A stretch of DNA of 64,000 nt from Fimbriimonadaceae bacterium (lineage in GTDB: Bacteria; Armatimonadota; Fimbriimonadia; Fimbriimonadales; Fimbriimonadaceae): NCBI GenBank assembly GCA_019638795.1, contig JAHBTB010000005.1, forward strand, positions 124,001-188,000, read 5' to 3'. Of the stretch, positions 57,172 to 64,000 are shown one piece after another; position 1 is the stretch's first letter, and each line of letters opens with the position of its first letter. The notes under the pieces were generated by a model. That model did not search any database. It was not told the origin of the DNA and saw only the letters and a list, made by a program, of their open reading frames with translations. The translations under genes were made by a program, and so were the position numbers.

Positions 57172-59724
57172 TCACAGCTTCCGTTGCCACTCGTCCAGCT
57201 TCATCAACGCTTGGACCGGCGTGAGCTTGTCAATCTCAAGGCCGCCCAGTTCGGCTAGGATCGGTGACGGTTCGGCCTCAAAGAGGGTGAGCTGGACGTT
57301 CTGCACCGACGGACCGACCGGGACGTCGGTGCGCGAGCCTTCAAGCACCGACAAGACCTCGGACGCCCGGTCCAGGACGGCCCGGGGCACACCCGCCATG
57401 CGGGCGACATGGACGCCGTAACTACGGTCCGTGCCGCCGGGTAGGACGCGGTGCGTCCACACCACCTTGTCACCGACCTCCTCGACACTGACCCGGAAGT
57501 TGGCCACCCCTTGGACCTGGTCGGCCAGAGCGTTGAGCTGGTGGTAGTGGGTGGCGAAAAGGCACTTGCAGCCGACGCCCGCCAGGTGCTCCACCATCGC
57601 CCAAGCGATGGCGAGGCCGTCGTAGGTCGATGTCCCCCTCCCGACCTCGTCGAGGATCACGAGGGAACGAGGCCCGGCATTGTTGAGAATGTTCGCGCTC
57701 TCGACCATCTCGACCATGAAGGTGCTCTGGCCGAGGGCGATCTCGTCCTTGGCCCCGATACGGGCGAAAACCCGGTCGCACAGTCCCATCCGGCAGTCCT
57801 TTGCGGGGACGAAGCTGCCGATCTGGGCAAGGATGACGATCAGGGCGGTCTGGCGCAGGTACGTCGACTTCCCGCTCATGTTGGGCCCGGTGAGGATCAT
57901 CATCCGGAGCCGCTCGTCCAGCCCCAGGTCGTTGGGAACGAAGGGGACGTTGGACTCGACGACCGGATGGCGGCCCTCCTCGAATACCAAAACGTCCTCG
58001 TCGACGATCTCCGGTCGGGCGAAGCGGCGGACGACGGCGGTCTCGGCCAAGGCGGCGAGCACGTCGGCCTCGGCGACGGCGCGGGCGGTCTGCAGCAAGC
58101 CGACGGCTTGGTCGGCGACCTTGGCCCGAAGCCGGACGAACAACTCCTCTTCGAGTTCGGTGGCCTTCTCTTCCGCCCCGAGGACGGCGCTCTCGTGCTC
58201 CTTCAGTTCGGCGGTGATGTAGCGCTCGGCGCCCGCGGTCGTCTGCTTGCGGATGTAGTGCGCGGGGACGCGGTCGGCAAACTGCTTGCCCACCTCAAGG
58301 TAGTAGCCGAAGACCGAGTTGTAACCGACCTTGAGCTTGTCCAACCCGGTCTCTGCCCGTTCCTTGGCCTCAAGCTTGGCGATGTAGCTTTTGCCGTCGC
58401 GGCTCAACTCGCGCAGCTTGTCGAGCTCCAGGTCGTGACCCTTCTGGAAGACGCCGCCGTCCCGGGCGTTGAGCGGCAGTTCGTCGGCCAGGGCCTTGTG
58501 AAGGGCCCAGGCCAGGTCGTCGTGGGTGTGGAAGCGGCTTCGGAGCGCGTGCAGGTGCCCGAGGGCGACCTTGCGCAGGGCGTCGTCCACATCGGGCAGA
58601 CCCATGAGGGTGTCACGAAGGGCCCCGAGGTCGCGGGGCGACGCCAGGCCGGTGGCGGCCCGCGAAACGAGCCGCTCGATGTCGGCGACCTTCTTGAGGG
58701 CGTCGCGCAAGTCGCCGCGCGTAAGGGTGTGGTCGACAAGGCGCGCGACGGCCTCCTGGCGGCCAAGGATCTGCTTCTTGTCGAGGAGGGGCTGCTCCAG
58801 CCAGCGGCGCATGAGCCGCGAGCCCATCGCGGTGACGGTGCAGTCGATGGCGCTGAGCAACGTGTTGCGCCGGCTGCCGTCGGCAAGGTTCTGGGTGGTC
58901 TCGAGACTCCGCCGCGTGGCCGGGTCCAGACGGATAAAGTCGTCCACTGAGTAGACCGCCAAGGACGAGACGTGGTTCAGGTGCAGGCCGTTGTGCCGGG
59001 CATAGTCGAGCACCATCCCGGCGGCTACGACGGCACTCGACTTGTCGTCGAGCCCGTAACCGCTCAGATTGGCGACGTCGAAGTGCCGCAACAGGGTCTC
59101 GGCGGCGCGGCCGGGACGGGGCGGCTGGACAGAGGTCGCGTTGAGCCCGAGACCCTGGCGGGCGCTTTCGGCCAGGCCGTCCTCGTGGTCGGTGTGCAGG
59201 AGTTCGGCCGGACGTAAGCGGGCAAGCTCCTGGAGGAGGCGGTCGGCCACCTCGCCCTGGTCGATCTCGGTGACTAGGAACTCTCCGGTCGAGGGGTCAA
59301 GGGTCGCCAGGCCCGCCCTCCCGTCCTGCACGCACACGGCGGCAAGAAAGTTGTTGGCCGCCGACGGCAGCATGGCGTCCTCGACCACGGTGCCCGCCGT
59401 GATGACGCGCGTCACGCCGCGCTTGACCAGGCCCTTCGCCTGTTTCGGGTTCTCCAACTGGTCGCACAGGGCGACGCGGAACCCTTTGCCGACCAACTTG
59501 GCGAGGTACTTCTCCACGGAGTGGTGGGGCACCCCTGCCATCGGGATCCGTCCGTTGCTCCCGTCTTCACGGCCGGTCAAGGTGATCTCGAGCTCGCGGG
59601 CCGCCGTCTCGGCGTCCTCACCATAGAACTCGAAGAAATCGCCGACACGGATCGCCATCAGGACGCCCGGATGGGCGGCCTTGGCTTGGTAGTACTGCTG
59701 GAGCATGGGCGTCTGAGGACGCAC
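57172..59724 (-). CDS. mutS: DNA mismatch repair protein MutS
   Basis: An 850-residue MutS that recognises mismatches and starts repair. The N-terminal mismatch domain has TPMLQQYYQAKAAHP and VGDFFEFYGEDA, which keeps the F-x-E mismatch-reading pair. The ATPase has the Walker A GPNMSGKSTYLRQ and the Walker B/D-loop VILDEVGRGTSTYDGLAIAWA. The end (PVQALMKLDEWQRKL) is typical. GTG at 59724 is the start; TACTCT ends 5 nt before it, so a leaderless start is likely. No mutL lies nearby. A Vsr endonuclease is encoded elsewhere in the window. Confidence 0.97.
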   Translation of the reverse strand: MRPQTPMLQQYYQAKAAHPGVLMAIRVGDFFEFYGEDAETAARELEITLTGREDGSNGRIPMAGVPHHSVEKYLAKLVGKGFRVALCDQLENPKQAKGLVKRGVTRVITAGTVVEDAMLPSAANNFLAAVCVQDGRAGLATLDPSTGEFLVTEIDQGEVADRLLQELARLRPAELLHTDHEDGLAESARQGLGLNATSVQPPRPGRAAETLLRHFDVANLSGYGLDDKSSAVVAAGMVLDYARHNGLHLNHVSSLAVYSVDDFIRLDPATRRSLETTQNLADGSRRNTLLSAIDCTVTAMGSRLMRRWLEQPLLDKKQILGRQEAVARLVDHTLTRGDLRDALKKVADIERLVSRAATGLASPRDLGALRDTLMGLPDVDDALRKVALGHLHALRSRFHTHDDLAWALHKALADELPLNARDGGVFQKGHDLELDKLRELSRDGKSYIAKLEAKERAETGLDKLKVGYNSVFGYYLEVGKQFADRVPAHYIRKQTTAGAERYITAELKEHESAVLGAEEKATELEEELFVRLRAKVADQAVGLLQTARAVAEADVLAALAETAVVRRFARPEIVDEDVLVFEEGRHPVVESNVPFVPNDLGLDERLRMMILTGPNMSGKSTYLRQTALIVILAQIGSFVPAKDCRMGLCDRVFARIGAKDEIALGQSTFMVEMVESANILNNAGPRSLVILDEVGRGTSTYDGLAIAWAMVEHLAGVGCKCLFATHYHQLNALADQVQGVANFRVSVEEVGDKVVWTHRVLPGGTDRSYGVHVARMAGVPRAVLDRASEVLSVLEGSRTDVPVGPSVQNVQLTLFEAEPSPILAELGGLEIDKLTPVQALMKLDEWQRKL

Positions 59725-59729
59725 GGAGA

Positions 59730-59735
59730 AGAGTA
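59730..59735 (-). promoter_or_regulatory. Possible -10 element (TACTCT) of mutS
   Basis: TACTCT on the minus strand ends 5 nt before the GTG start, the shortest gap in the set apart from the Lrp gene. Confidence 0.35.
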
Positions 59736-59812
59736 TGGTGTCCTTGGCCGCCCGCCCGCACCGCCCGGCCCCGGCTGGGGAAGACCGGCGACCAGGCCAT
59801 GGCCGGGCCGGA

Positions 59813-59818
59813 TAAACT
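59813..59818 (+). promoter_or_regulatory. Probable -10 element (TAAACT) of the holin-like/yvcK/gmk/coaBC unit
   Basis: TAAACT ends 12 nt before the ATG at 59831. The following four genes are tightly packed and probably share this promoter. Confidence 0.4.
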
Positions 59819-59830
59819 ACCGTCCACGGG

Positions 59831-60214
59831 ATGAAGAGGCTGGTTCTCCGGTGGGTGCTGTCGGTGGTCGCCTTGGTGGTGGCCGCCTACTTGACGGGTT
59901 ATGTCTTGCCGAAGCACCTTGTCGTCGACACTTCCGTCGCCGGAATCCTGAAGATGTTTGTCGGGGTCGCCGTCATCGGCCTCCTGAACACCACGCTCGG
60001 CAAGCTCCTCAAATTCATGACCATCCCCCTCAACTGTCTCACCATGGGGCTGTTCAGTCTGGCCGTGAACGCGGCGATGTTCCTTGTCGCCGGCAATCTG
60101 AACTTGGGTTTCCGCGTCGAAGGGTTTCTCGGCGCCCTCCTCGGCAGCATCCTCTATTCCGCCATGGGCGGCGTCTTGGGCATCCTCGTCAAAGAGAAGG
60201 ACGAAGACGGTTAG
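59831..60214 (+). CDS. Holin-like (PF04020-type) four-helix membrane protein
   Basis: A 127-residue protein with four hydrophobic helices. It matches the phage holin superfamily IV / YvlD group: LRWVLSVVALVVAAYLTGYVLP, AVIGLLNTTLGKLLKFMTIPLNCLTMGLFSLAVNAAMFLV, and a C-terminal GALLGSILYSAMGGVLGIL. Chromosomal members are not phage genes and are of unknown role, often near envelope-stress systems. It is 3 nt upstream of yvcK. Confidence 0.82.
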   Translation: MKRLVLRWVLSVVALVVAAYLTGYVLPKHLVVDTSVAGILKMFVGVAVIGLLNTTLGKLLKFMTIPLNCLTMGLFSLAVNAAMFLVAGNLNLGFRVEGFLGALLGSILYSAMGGVLGILVKEKDEDG

Positions 60215-60217
60215 GGC

Positions 60218-61528
60218 ATGATCAGCCGGAAGCTCCGCAGCGTCATCAAACCGACTGCCCGGCTCGCCCGCCTTGGCACGGTGGCGACGTTCGGTGTCCT
60301 GCTCGCCCTGTTCGGGCTGATCGTCACGTTCCGGGCCGTGCTCGGGCCGATGGTCGGCGGGGTCGCCCGGGGCTGGGGCCGGTTCCTGCGCAACCTTTCG
60401 ACCGACCTTGACATCGAACTGGCGACCCACGTGGTCGGCGGCGTCTGCCTGGTCGCAGGAGGCTTCCTGGCCTACCGAGGCGTGCGGAGCCTGATACGTC
60501 AGCTCGGGTCGGGCGGCGACGAAGACAAGAACGGAAGCTTTGGCGTCAACGCCTACCTGCGACGCCAGATGCTGGCCAACGGCCCCAAGATCGTCGCCCT
60601 AGGCGGCGGCACCGGTCTCAGCACCCTGCTACGCGGCCTCAAGCAATACTCCAGCAACATCACCGCGGTCGTGACGGTCAGCGACGACGGCGGCAGCAGC
60701 GGCCGGCTGGTCCAGGAACTCGGCATCATGCCTCCGGGCGACATCCGCAACTGCCTCGTCGCCTTGGCCGACGCGGAAAAGCGGATGACCGACCTCTTCC
60801 AACACCGGTTCACCAAGGGGTCTGGCGCTCTGGCAGGGCACTCGTTGGGCAACCTCCTTCTCGCCGGGTTTATCGAGCAGGCCGGCGGCGACGTCGACAA
60901 CGCCCTTGTCTTGGCCACCGAGGTCCTCGCCATCCGGGGCCGCGTCGTCCCCTCGACCACGGCCCATGTCACCCTCAAAGCCCTGATGGAGGACGGCGGC
61001 GAGATCGAGGGGGAGACGGCCATCGTGGAATCCACCCAACGTATCCGGCGCATCTACCTGGAGCCCGAGAACCCACCCGGGCATGCCGAGGCGGTCCGGG
61101 CGATCGCCGAAGCCGACTTGATCGTGATGGGGCCGGGCAGCGTGTACACCTCGATCGTGCCGAACCTTCTTGTCGCCGGTATCCCCGAGGCGATCTGCGC
61201 GAGCAAAGCCAAGAAGGCTTACGTCTGCAATGTCATGACCCAGCGGGGGGAGAGCGACCACTTCACTGCCGCCGAGCACGTCGTCGCCATCCAGGCGAAC
61301 GTTCCCAAACGGGTCTTTGACTATGTGCTCGTGAACACCGGCACGCCGAGCGAGGGCGCTTTGGACAAGTACCGCGGTTCGGGACAGGAGTTCGTCGTCC
61401 CCGACGTCGAACGTGTCAAGCAGATGGGTTACCGGCCGGTGCACGGCAACCTGATGTCGGAGACCGACTACGTGCGCCACGACCCCGTCCGGGTCGCCGC
61501 CATCCTCATGGGGTTGCTTGACCGATGA
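60218..61528 (+). CDS. yvcK: YvcK/CofD-like gluconeogenesis factor with membrane extension
   Basis: A 436-residue YvcK family protein, which in Bacillus binds UDP-sugars and links carbon status to cell-wall synthesis and cell shape. The CofD-like core (from about residue 125) has KIVALGGGTGLSTLLRGLK, VTVSDDGGSSGRL, PPGDIRNCLVALAD and MGPGSVYTSIVPNLLV. It carries an N-terminal extension of about 120 residues with two transmembrane helices (about 20-45 and 67-90), absent from B. subtilis YvcK, which should fix it to the membrane. Its stop overlaps the gmk start by 4 nt. Confidence 0.93.
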   Translation: MISRKLRSVIKPTARLARLGTVATFGVLLALFGLIVTFRAVLGPMVGGVARGWGRFLRNLSTDLDIELATHVVGGVCLVAGGFLAYRGVRSLIRQLGSGGDEDKNGSFGVNAYLRRQMLANGPKIVALGGGTGLSTLLRGLKQYSSNITAVVTVSDDGGSSGRLVQELGIMPPGDIRNCLVALADAEKRMTDLFQHRFTKGSGALAGHSLGNLLLAGFIEQAGGDVDNALVLATEVLAIRGRVVPSTTAHVTLKALMEDGGEIEGETAIVESTQRIRRIYLEPENPPGHAEAVRAIAEADLIVMGPGSVYTSIVPNLLVAGIPEAICASKAKKAYVCNVMTQRGESDHFTAAEHVVAIQANVPKRVFDYVLVNTGTPSEGALDKYRGSGQEFVVPDVERVKQMGYRPVHGNLMSETDYVRHDPVRVAAILMGLLDR

Positions 61529-62085
61529 CCCGGCGGCTTGTCGTCCTGAGCGGTCCGAGCGGCGTGGGCAAGGACACCGTCATCGACGCCTGGGCGCGGC
61601 GCGACCCCCAGGTCAAGCGGGTCGTCGCCTACACCACCCGCCCGCCACGACCCGGCGAACACGACGGCGACGACTACCATTTTGTCGACCCGGAGCGCTT
61701 TGACCGCCTGGCGACAGAGGGAGCCTTCCTCGAGGCCAAGAACGTGCACGGTAACTGGTACGCCACCCCGCTCGCGGACATGGAGGAGATGCTCGACGCC
61801 GGGCTCGTCGCCGTCCTCAAGATCGACGTTCAGGGCGCCCTGGTGGCGATGGAGCGGTTTCCCTGGGCCCTGACCGTCATGCTCGCCCCACCGAGCGCCG
61901 AGGAGCTTGAGCGCCGCATCCGTGGCCGGGGCACGGACGCCGAGGAAGTTGTCGCCAAACGGCTCGCCAACGCCCGCGGCGAGTTGGCCCAGGCGGACCG
62001 GTACCAACACGTCGTCGTGAACCGCGACGTCGATGAGGCCGTGGAAGAGATCATGGGTCTCGTGGAGGCGCGGTGGCCGAGGTAG
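61525..62085 (+). CDS. gmk: Guanylate kinase
   Basis: A 186-residue guanylate kinase that converts GMP to GDP with ATP. The P-loop is LSGPSGVGKDT, followed by TTRPPRPGEHDGDDYHFV and the GMP-binding FLEAKNVHGNWYATPL, and KIDVQGAL. Overlaps yvcK by 4 nt and coaBC by 13 nt, so the three are translated together. The rpoZ gene often found between gmk and coaBC is missing. Confidence 0.96.
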   Translation: MTRRLVVLSGPSGVGKDTVIDAWARRDPQVKRVVAYTTRPPRPGEHDGDDYHFVDPERFDRLATEGAFLEAKNVHGNWYATPLADMEEMLDAGLVAVLKIDVQGALVAMERFPWALTVMLAPPSAEELERRIRGRGTDAEEVVAKRLANARGELAQADRYQHVVVNRDVDEAVEEIMGLVEARWPR

Positions 62086-63245
62086 TCCTGGGCGTCAGCG
62101 GGTCGGTCGCCGCCTACCGGGCCTGCGACCTTGCCCGCGAACTCATGCGTGCCGGGTTCGGAGTGCGCGTTTGCCTGACCGACTCCGCCGAACGGTTTGT
62201 CTCCCGGGCGTTGTTCGAGGCCCTGACGGGCCGTCCGTGCCTGCAAGACACCTTTGACGAACCCGAGGCGGGCCGCATGGCCCACATCGACTGGGCCAGG
62301 GCCGCGTCGGTCCTCGTCGTCGCCCCGGCCACCGCCAACACCCTGGCCAAGCTGGCCCATGGTGTCGGTGACGACATGCTGACGACCCTCGCCTTGGCGT
62401 ACCGCGGCCCCGTCGTCGTCGCCCCCGCCATGAACCCGGCGATGTATGCCCACCAAGCGACCCAAACGAGCCTGGCCGTCCTTCGTGGACGCGGGGTCGA
62501 CGTGGTGGAACCGACCGAGGGCGACGTCGCCTGCGGCGAGAACGGCCAGGGCAAGCTGGCCTCCATCGCGACGATCGTGGCGGCGACCCAGGCGGCCGTC
62601 GACCGCTCCCGACGCCTCGATGGCCAATCCGTCCTCATCACGGCGGGCCCGACCGAAGAAGCGATCGACGACGTCCGTACGATCACCAACCGGTCCAGCG
62701 GCAAAATGGGCTTTGCGCTGGCCCGCGTGTGCCGGGACATGGGGGCCCGGGTCGTCGTCGTCGCCGGGCCGACGACCGCCACCCCGCCCGCCGACGTCGA
62801 TGTCGTGCGGGTGCGAACGGCTGAAGAGATGCTCCAGGCCGCCACCCGCCTGGCCCAGGGCGTCGACTTGGTCTTCGCCGCCGCCGCCGTGGCCGATTAC
62901 CGGCCCGCGGAGCGGGTAGTCGGCAAGATGCGCCGGACGGCGGAGGCCATCGACCTCAAGCTTGTCCCCAACCCCGACATCGTCGCGACTTTGGCCCGTG
63001 ACTGTCCCCACGCCAAAGTCGTCGCGTTTGCCGCCGAACCGGGCGAAGGGCTCGAAACGGCCCGGGAGAAAATGGCCCGTAAGGGCGTGGCCGCGATCGC
63101 CGTGAACGACGTCTCCCGCGCCGATGTCGGGTTTGACAGTGACGACAACGAGATCACCCTTTTGACCGATGACGGTCAGGTTTCAAAATCGGGCAAGCGG
63201 AGCAAGCTGGCCTGCGCCCGGTGGCTGGTCGAGCAGGTCACTTGA
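62073..63245 (+). CDS. coaBC: Bifunctional phosphopantothenoylcysteine decarboxylase/synthetase
   Basis: A 390-residue CoaBC carrying two successive steps of coenzyme A synthesis. The N-terminal flavin decarboxylase (1-180) has LGVSGSVAAYRACDLAREL, the active-site His in AHIDWARAA, PAMNPAMY (the PxMNxxMW-type motif) and the clamp GDVACGENGQGKLAS. The C-terminal synthetase (about 187-390) has ITAGPTEEAIDDVRTITN and SSGKMGFALA, then NPDIVATL and AVNDVSRADVGF. GTG start at 62073 inside gmk. Confidence 0.96.
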   Translation: MAEVVLGVSGSVAAYRACDLARELMRAGFGVRVCLTDSAERFVSRALFEALTGRPCLQDTFDEPEAGRMAHIDWARAASVLVVAPATANTLAKLAHGVGDDMLTTLALAYRGPVVVAPAMNPAMYAHQATQTSLAVLRGRGVDVVEPTEGDVACGENGQGKLASIATIVAATQAAVDRSRRLDGQSVLITAGPTEEAIDDVRTITNRSSGKMGFALARVCRDMGARVVVVAGPTTATPPADVDVVRVRTAEEMLQAATRLAQGVDLVFAAAAVADYRPAERVVGKMRRTAEAIDLKLVPNPDIVATLARDCPHAKVVAFAAEPGEGLETAREKMARKGVAAIAVNDVSRADVGFDSDDNEITLLTDDGQVSKSGKRSKLACARWLVEQVT

Positions 63246-63870
63246 CCAACGTCATGTCGTAGGTCGCCACGCCGTCCATCAAACCCTCGATCTCCGCATG
63301 CAGGGCGGTCGCGTGGCCCGTCTTCGCGTCAAAGAGCCAGAACCCCTGGCCTTTGGTCACCTTGTCGCCGGCCAGGGACGCGGCGGCGAACGTCACCTTG
63401 ACGACACCGTCCGCCACGGAGTCCAGTTTGTAGTCGGCCCGACCGGCGACGCGGTCACCAACCAAGTTGGCCGTCCAGGTCGACCCCGGAGCGACCGCCA
63501 CCGCCGGCCACACGAAGTGGTTGAACGGAGCGAGACGCCATGCGGCGACCTTTTGCAGGCCCTCGACGCGGACCACCGTGCCGCGGAAGTCCATGGTGAA
63601 GACAGTCGGCTCGGGTCGCTGGAGCCGGCCTTCGTCGGCGCCGGCCCGGGCCATGGCCCCCTTGACGGTCGAGCGGACGACCACGCCTTCGGCGTCGACC
63701 TTGACGACTTCATGGGTGACGACCGAATCGGCTTGGACAGCGTGGCCGTCCGACTTTCCCTTGATCGACACCGACCACACGGTCGCTTCACCTTTTCGAG
63801 GTGTCCATGTAAACTCAAAGGAGTCTGATCGATTGGTCAAGAGGGCCGTCAGGAGTATCGCCGTCGTCAT
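63238..63870 (-). CDS. Exported protein of unknown function
   Basis: A 210-residue protein with a weak, short signal sequence (MTTAILLTALLTNRSD). The rest is predicted all-beta, with alternating hydrophobic strands (FEFTWTPRKGEATVWSVSIKG, TWTANLVGDRVAGRADYKLDSV, GHATALHAEIEGLM), similar in feel to outer-membrane-lipoprotein-like or DUF6263-type beta-barrels, but I cannot name a family. GGAGG lies about 9 nt before the ATG. Its 3' end overlaps that of coaBC by 8 nt. Confidence 0.75.
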   Translation of the reverse strand: MTTAILLTALLTNRSDSFEFTWTPRKGEATVWSVSIKGKSDGHAVQADSVVTHEVVKVDAEGVVVRSTVKGAMARAGADEGRLQRPEPTVFTMDFRGTVVRVEGLQKVAAWRLAPFNHFVWPAVAVAPGSTWTANLVGDRVAGRADYKLDSVADGVVKVTFAAASLAGDKVTKGQGFWLFDAKTGHATALHAEIEGLMDGVATYDMTLVK

Positions 63871-63929
63871 GTCGTCGTGCCTCCGCCCGAGCGGGCTTCA
63901 CCGTGATCGTCGGTCAAAGGCAGTGTTTC

Positions 63930-64000
63930 ATGAGGGATTGCCTAGTAACTTTGCTGGTGTCGGCCGTCGCCTTCGCTTCCGCGCAACGGGTACCCGACCC
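63930..64000 (+). CDS. N-terminus of an exported protein (partial, cut by window end)
   Basis: ATG at 63930 opens a frame that runs to the end of the window and encodes MRDCLVTLLVSAVAFASAQ, a plausible signal peptide with cleavage after ASA, followed by RVPD. This is the pattern of many exported proteins in this window. The body of the gene is outside the window. No clear -10 or ribosome-binding site precedes it. Confidence 0.5.
   Translation, partial: MRDCLVTLLVSAVAFASAQRVPD

Noticed and set aside
59831-60214. Prophage remnant suggested by the holin-like protein
   Set aside because: The family is common in non-phage chromosomes, the gene is packed with yvcK and gmk, and no other phage gene is seen.

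Overview
The window is a GC-rich, gene-dense bacterial chromosome segment with about 60 protein genes, two tRNAs and no rRNA, CRISPR array or intact transposon. It most resembles an Armatimonadota bacterium of the Fimbriimonadales type. This is an inference from three things: DUF1559 pseudopilins whose N-terminus runs [18 protein letters not shown] and continues [13 protein letters not shown], a DUF1592/DUF1552 gene pair, and a Kdo transferase (waaA) that implies a lipopolysaccharide outer membrane. Most genes are housekeeping.

Layout. 1-5.3 kb: tail of an unknown gene, DUF1232 membrane protein, a solitary cytosine-5 DNA methyltransferase, lepA, cdd, a pseudopilin and a tiny membrane protein coupled to it. 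5.3-14 kb: serine hydrolase, saccharopine/lysine dehydrogenase-like enzyme, rplA with a probable L1 autoregulatory leader, tyrS, purC-waaA, DUF433 protein, alpha/beta hydrolase. 14-20 kb: ASCH-like protein, nnr (NAD(P)HX repair), then an FHA / FHA / VWA cluster. 20-21.4 kb: an AT-richer patch with a secreted Cys-rich protein and a second pseudopilin. 21.4-25 kb: a DUF1592 cytochrome-like protein and a Tat-exported DUF1552 protein. 25-33 kb: glutathione peroxidase, an orphan OmpR-type regulator coupled to a KOW/barrel protein, threonine dehydrogenase-like enzyme, TPR protein, Vsr endonuclease, UbiD, TfoX-N protein. 33-46 kb: pfkA plus a PfkB-family kinase, tRNA-Leu(CAA), PrcB-like secreted protein, cinA, diacylglycerol-kinase-like gene, S9 peptidase, DUF554, acnA, M14 peptidase. 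46-57 kb: beta-propeller protein, GH31 alpha-glucosidase, tRNA-Arg(CCT) with a miniature integrated island, FGE-type lipoprotein, MFS transporter, FMN reductase, cupin, methionine gamma-lyase with a divergent Lrp regulator, two GYF_2/DUF4190 proteins, rhomboid-like pseudoprotease. 57-64 kb: mutS, a small holin-like membrane protein, yvcK, gmk, coaBC, and two exported unknowns, the last cut by the window edge.

Themes. Many start codons sit only 5-12 nt downstream of a TAnAAT/TAnACT hexamer, which suggests widespread leaderless transcription; other genes have clear Shine-Dalgarno sites. A GGTATCCT variant precedes both tRNAs, rplA and the TfoX-N gene. The best candidates for undescribed biology are the FHA-FHA-VWA cluster, whose VWA protein carries four [KR]T[VIL][ML]G motifs, the 626-bp integrase-less island at tRNA-Arg, the KOW/barrel-response-regulator pair with a 7-N4-7 direct repeat in its divergent promoter region, and the structured leader of the TfoX-N gene.
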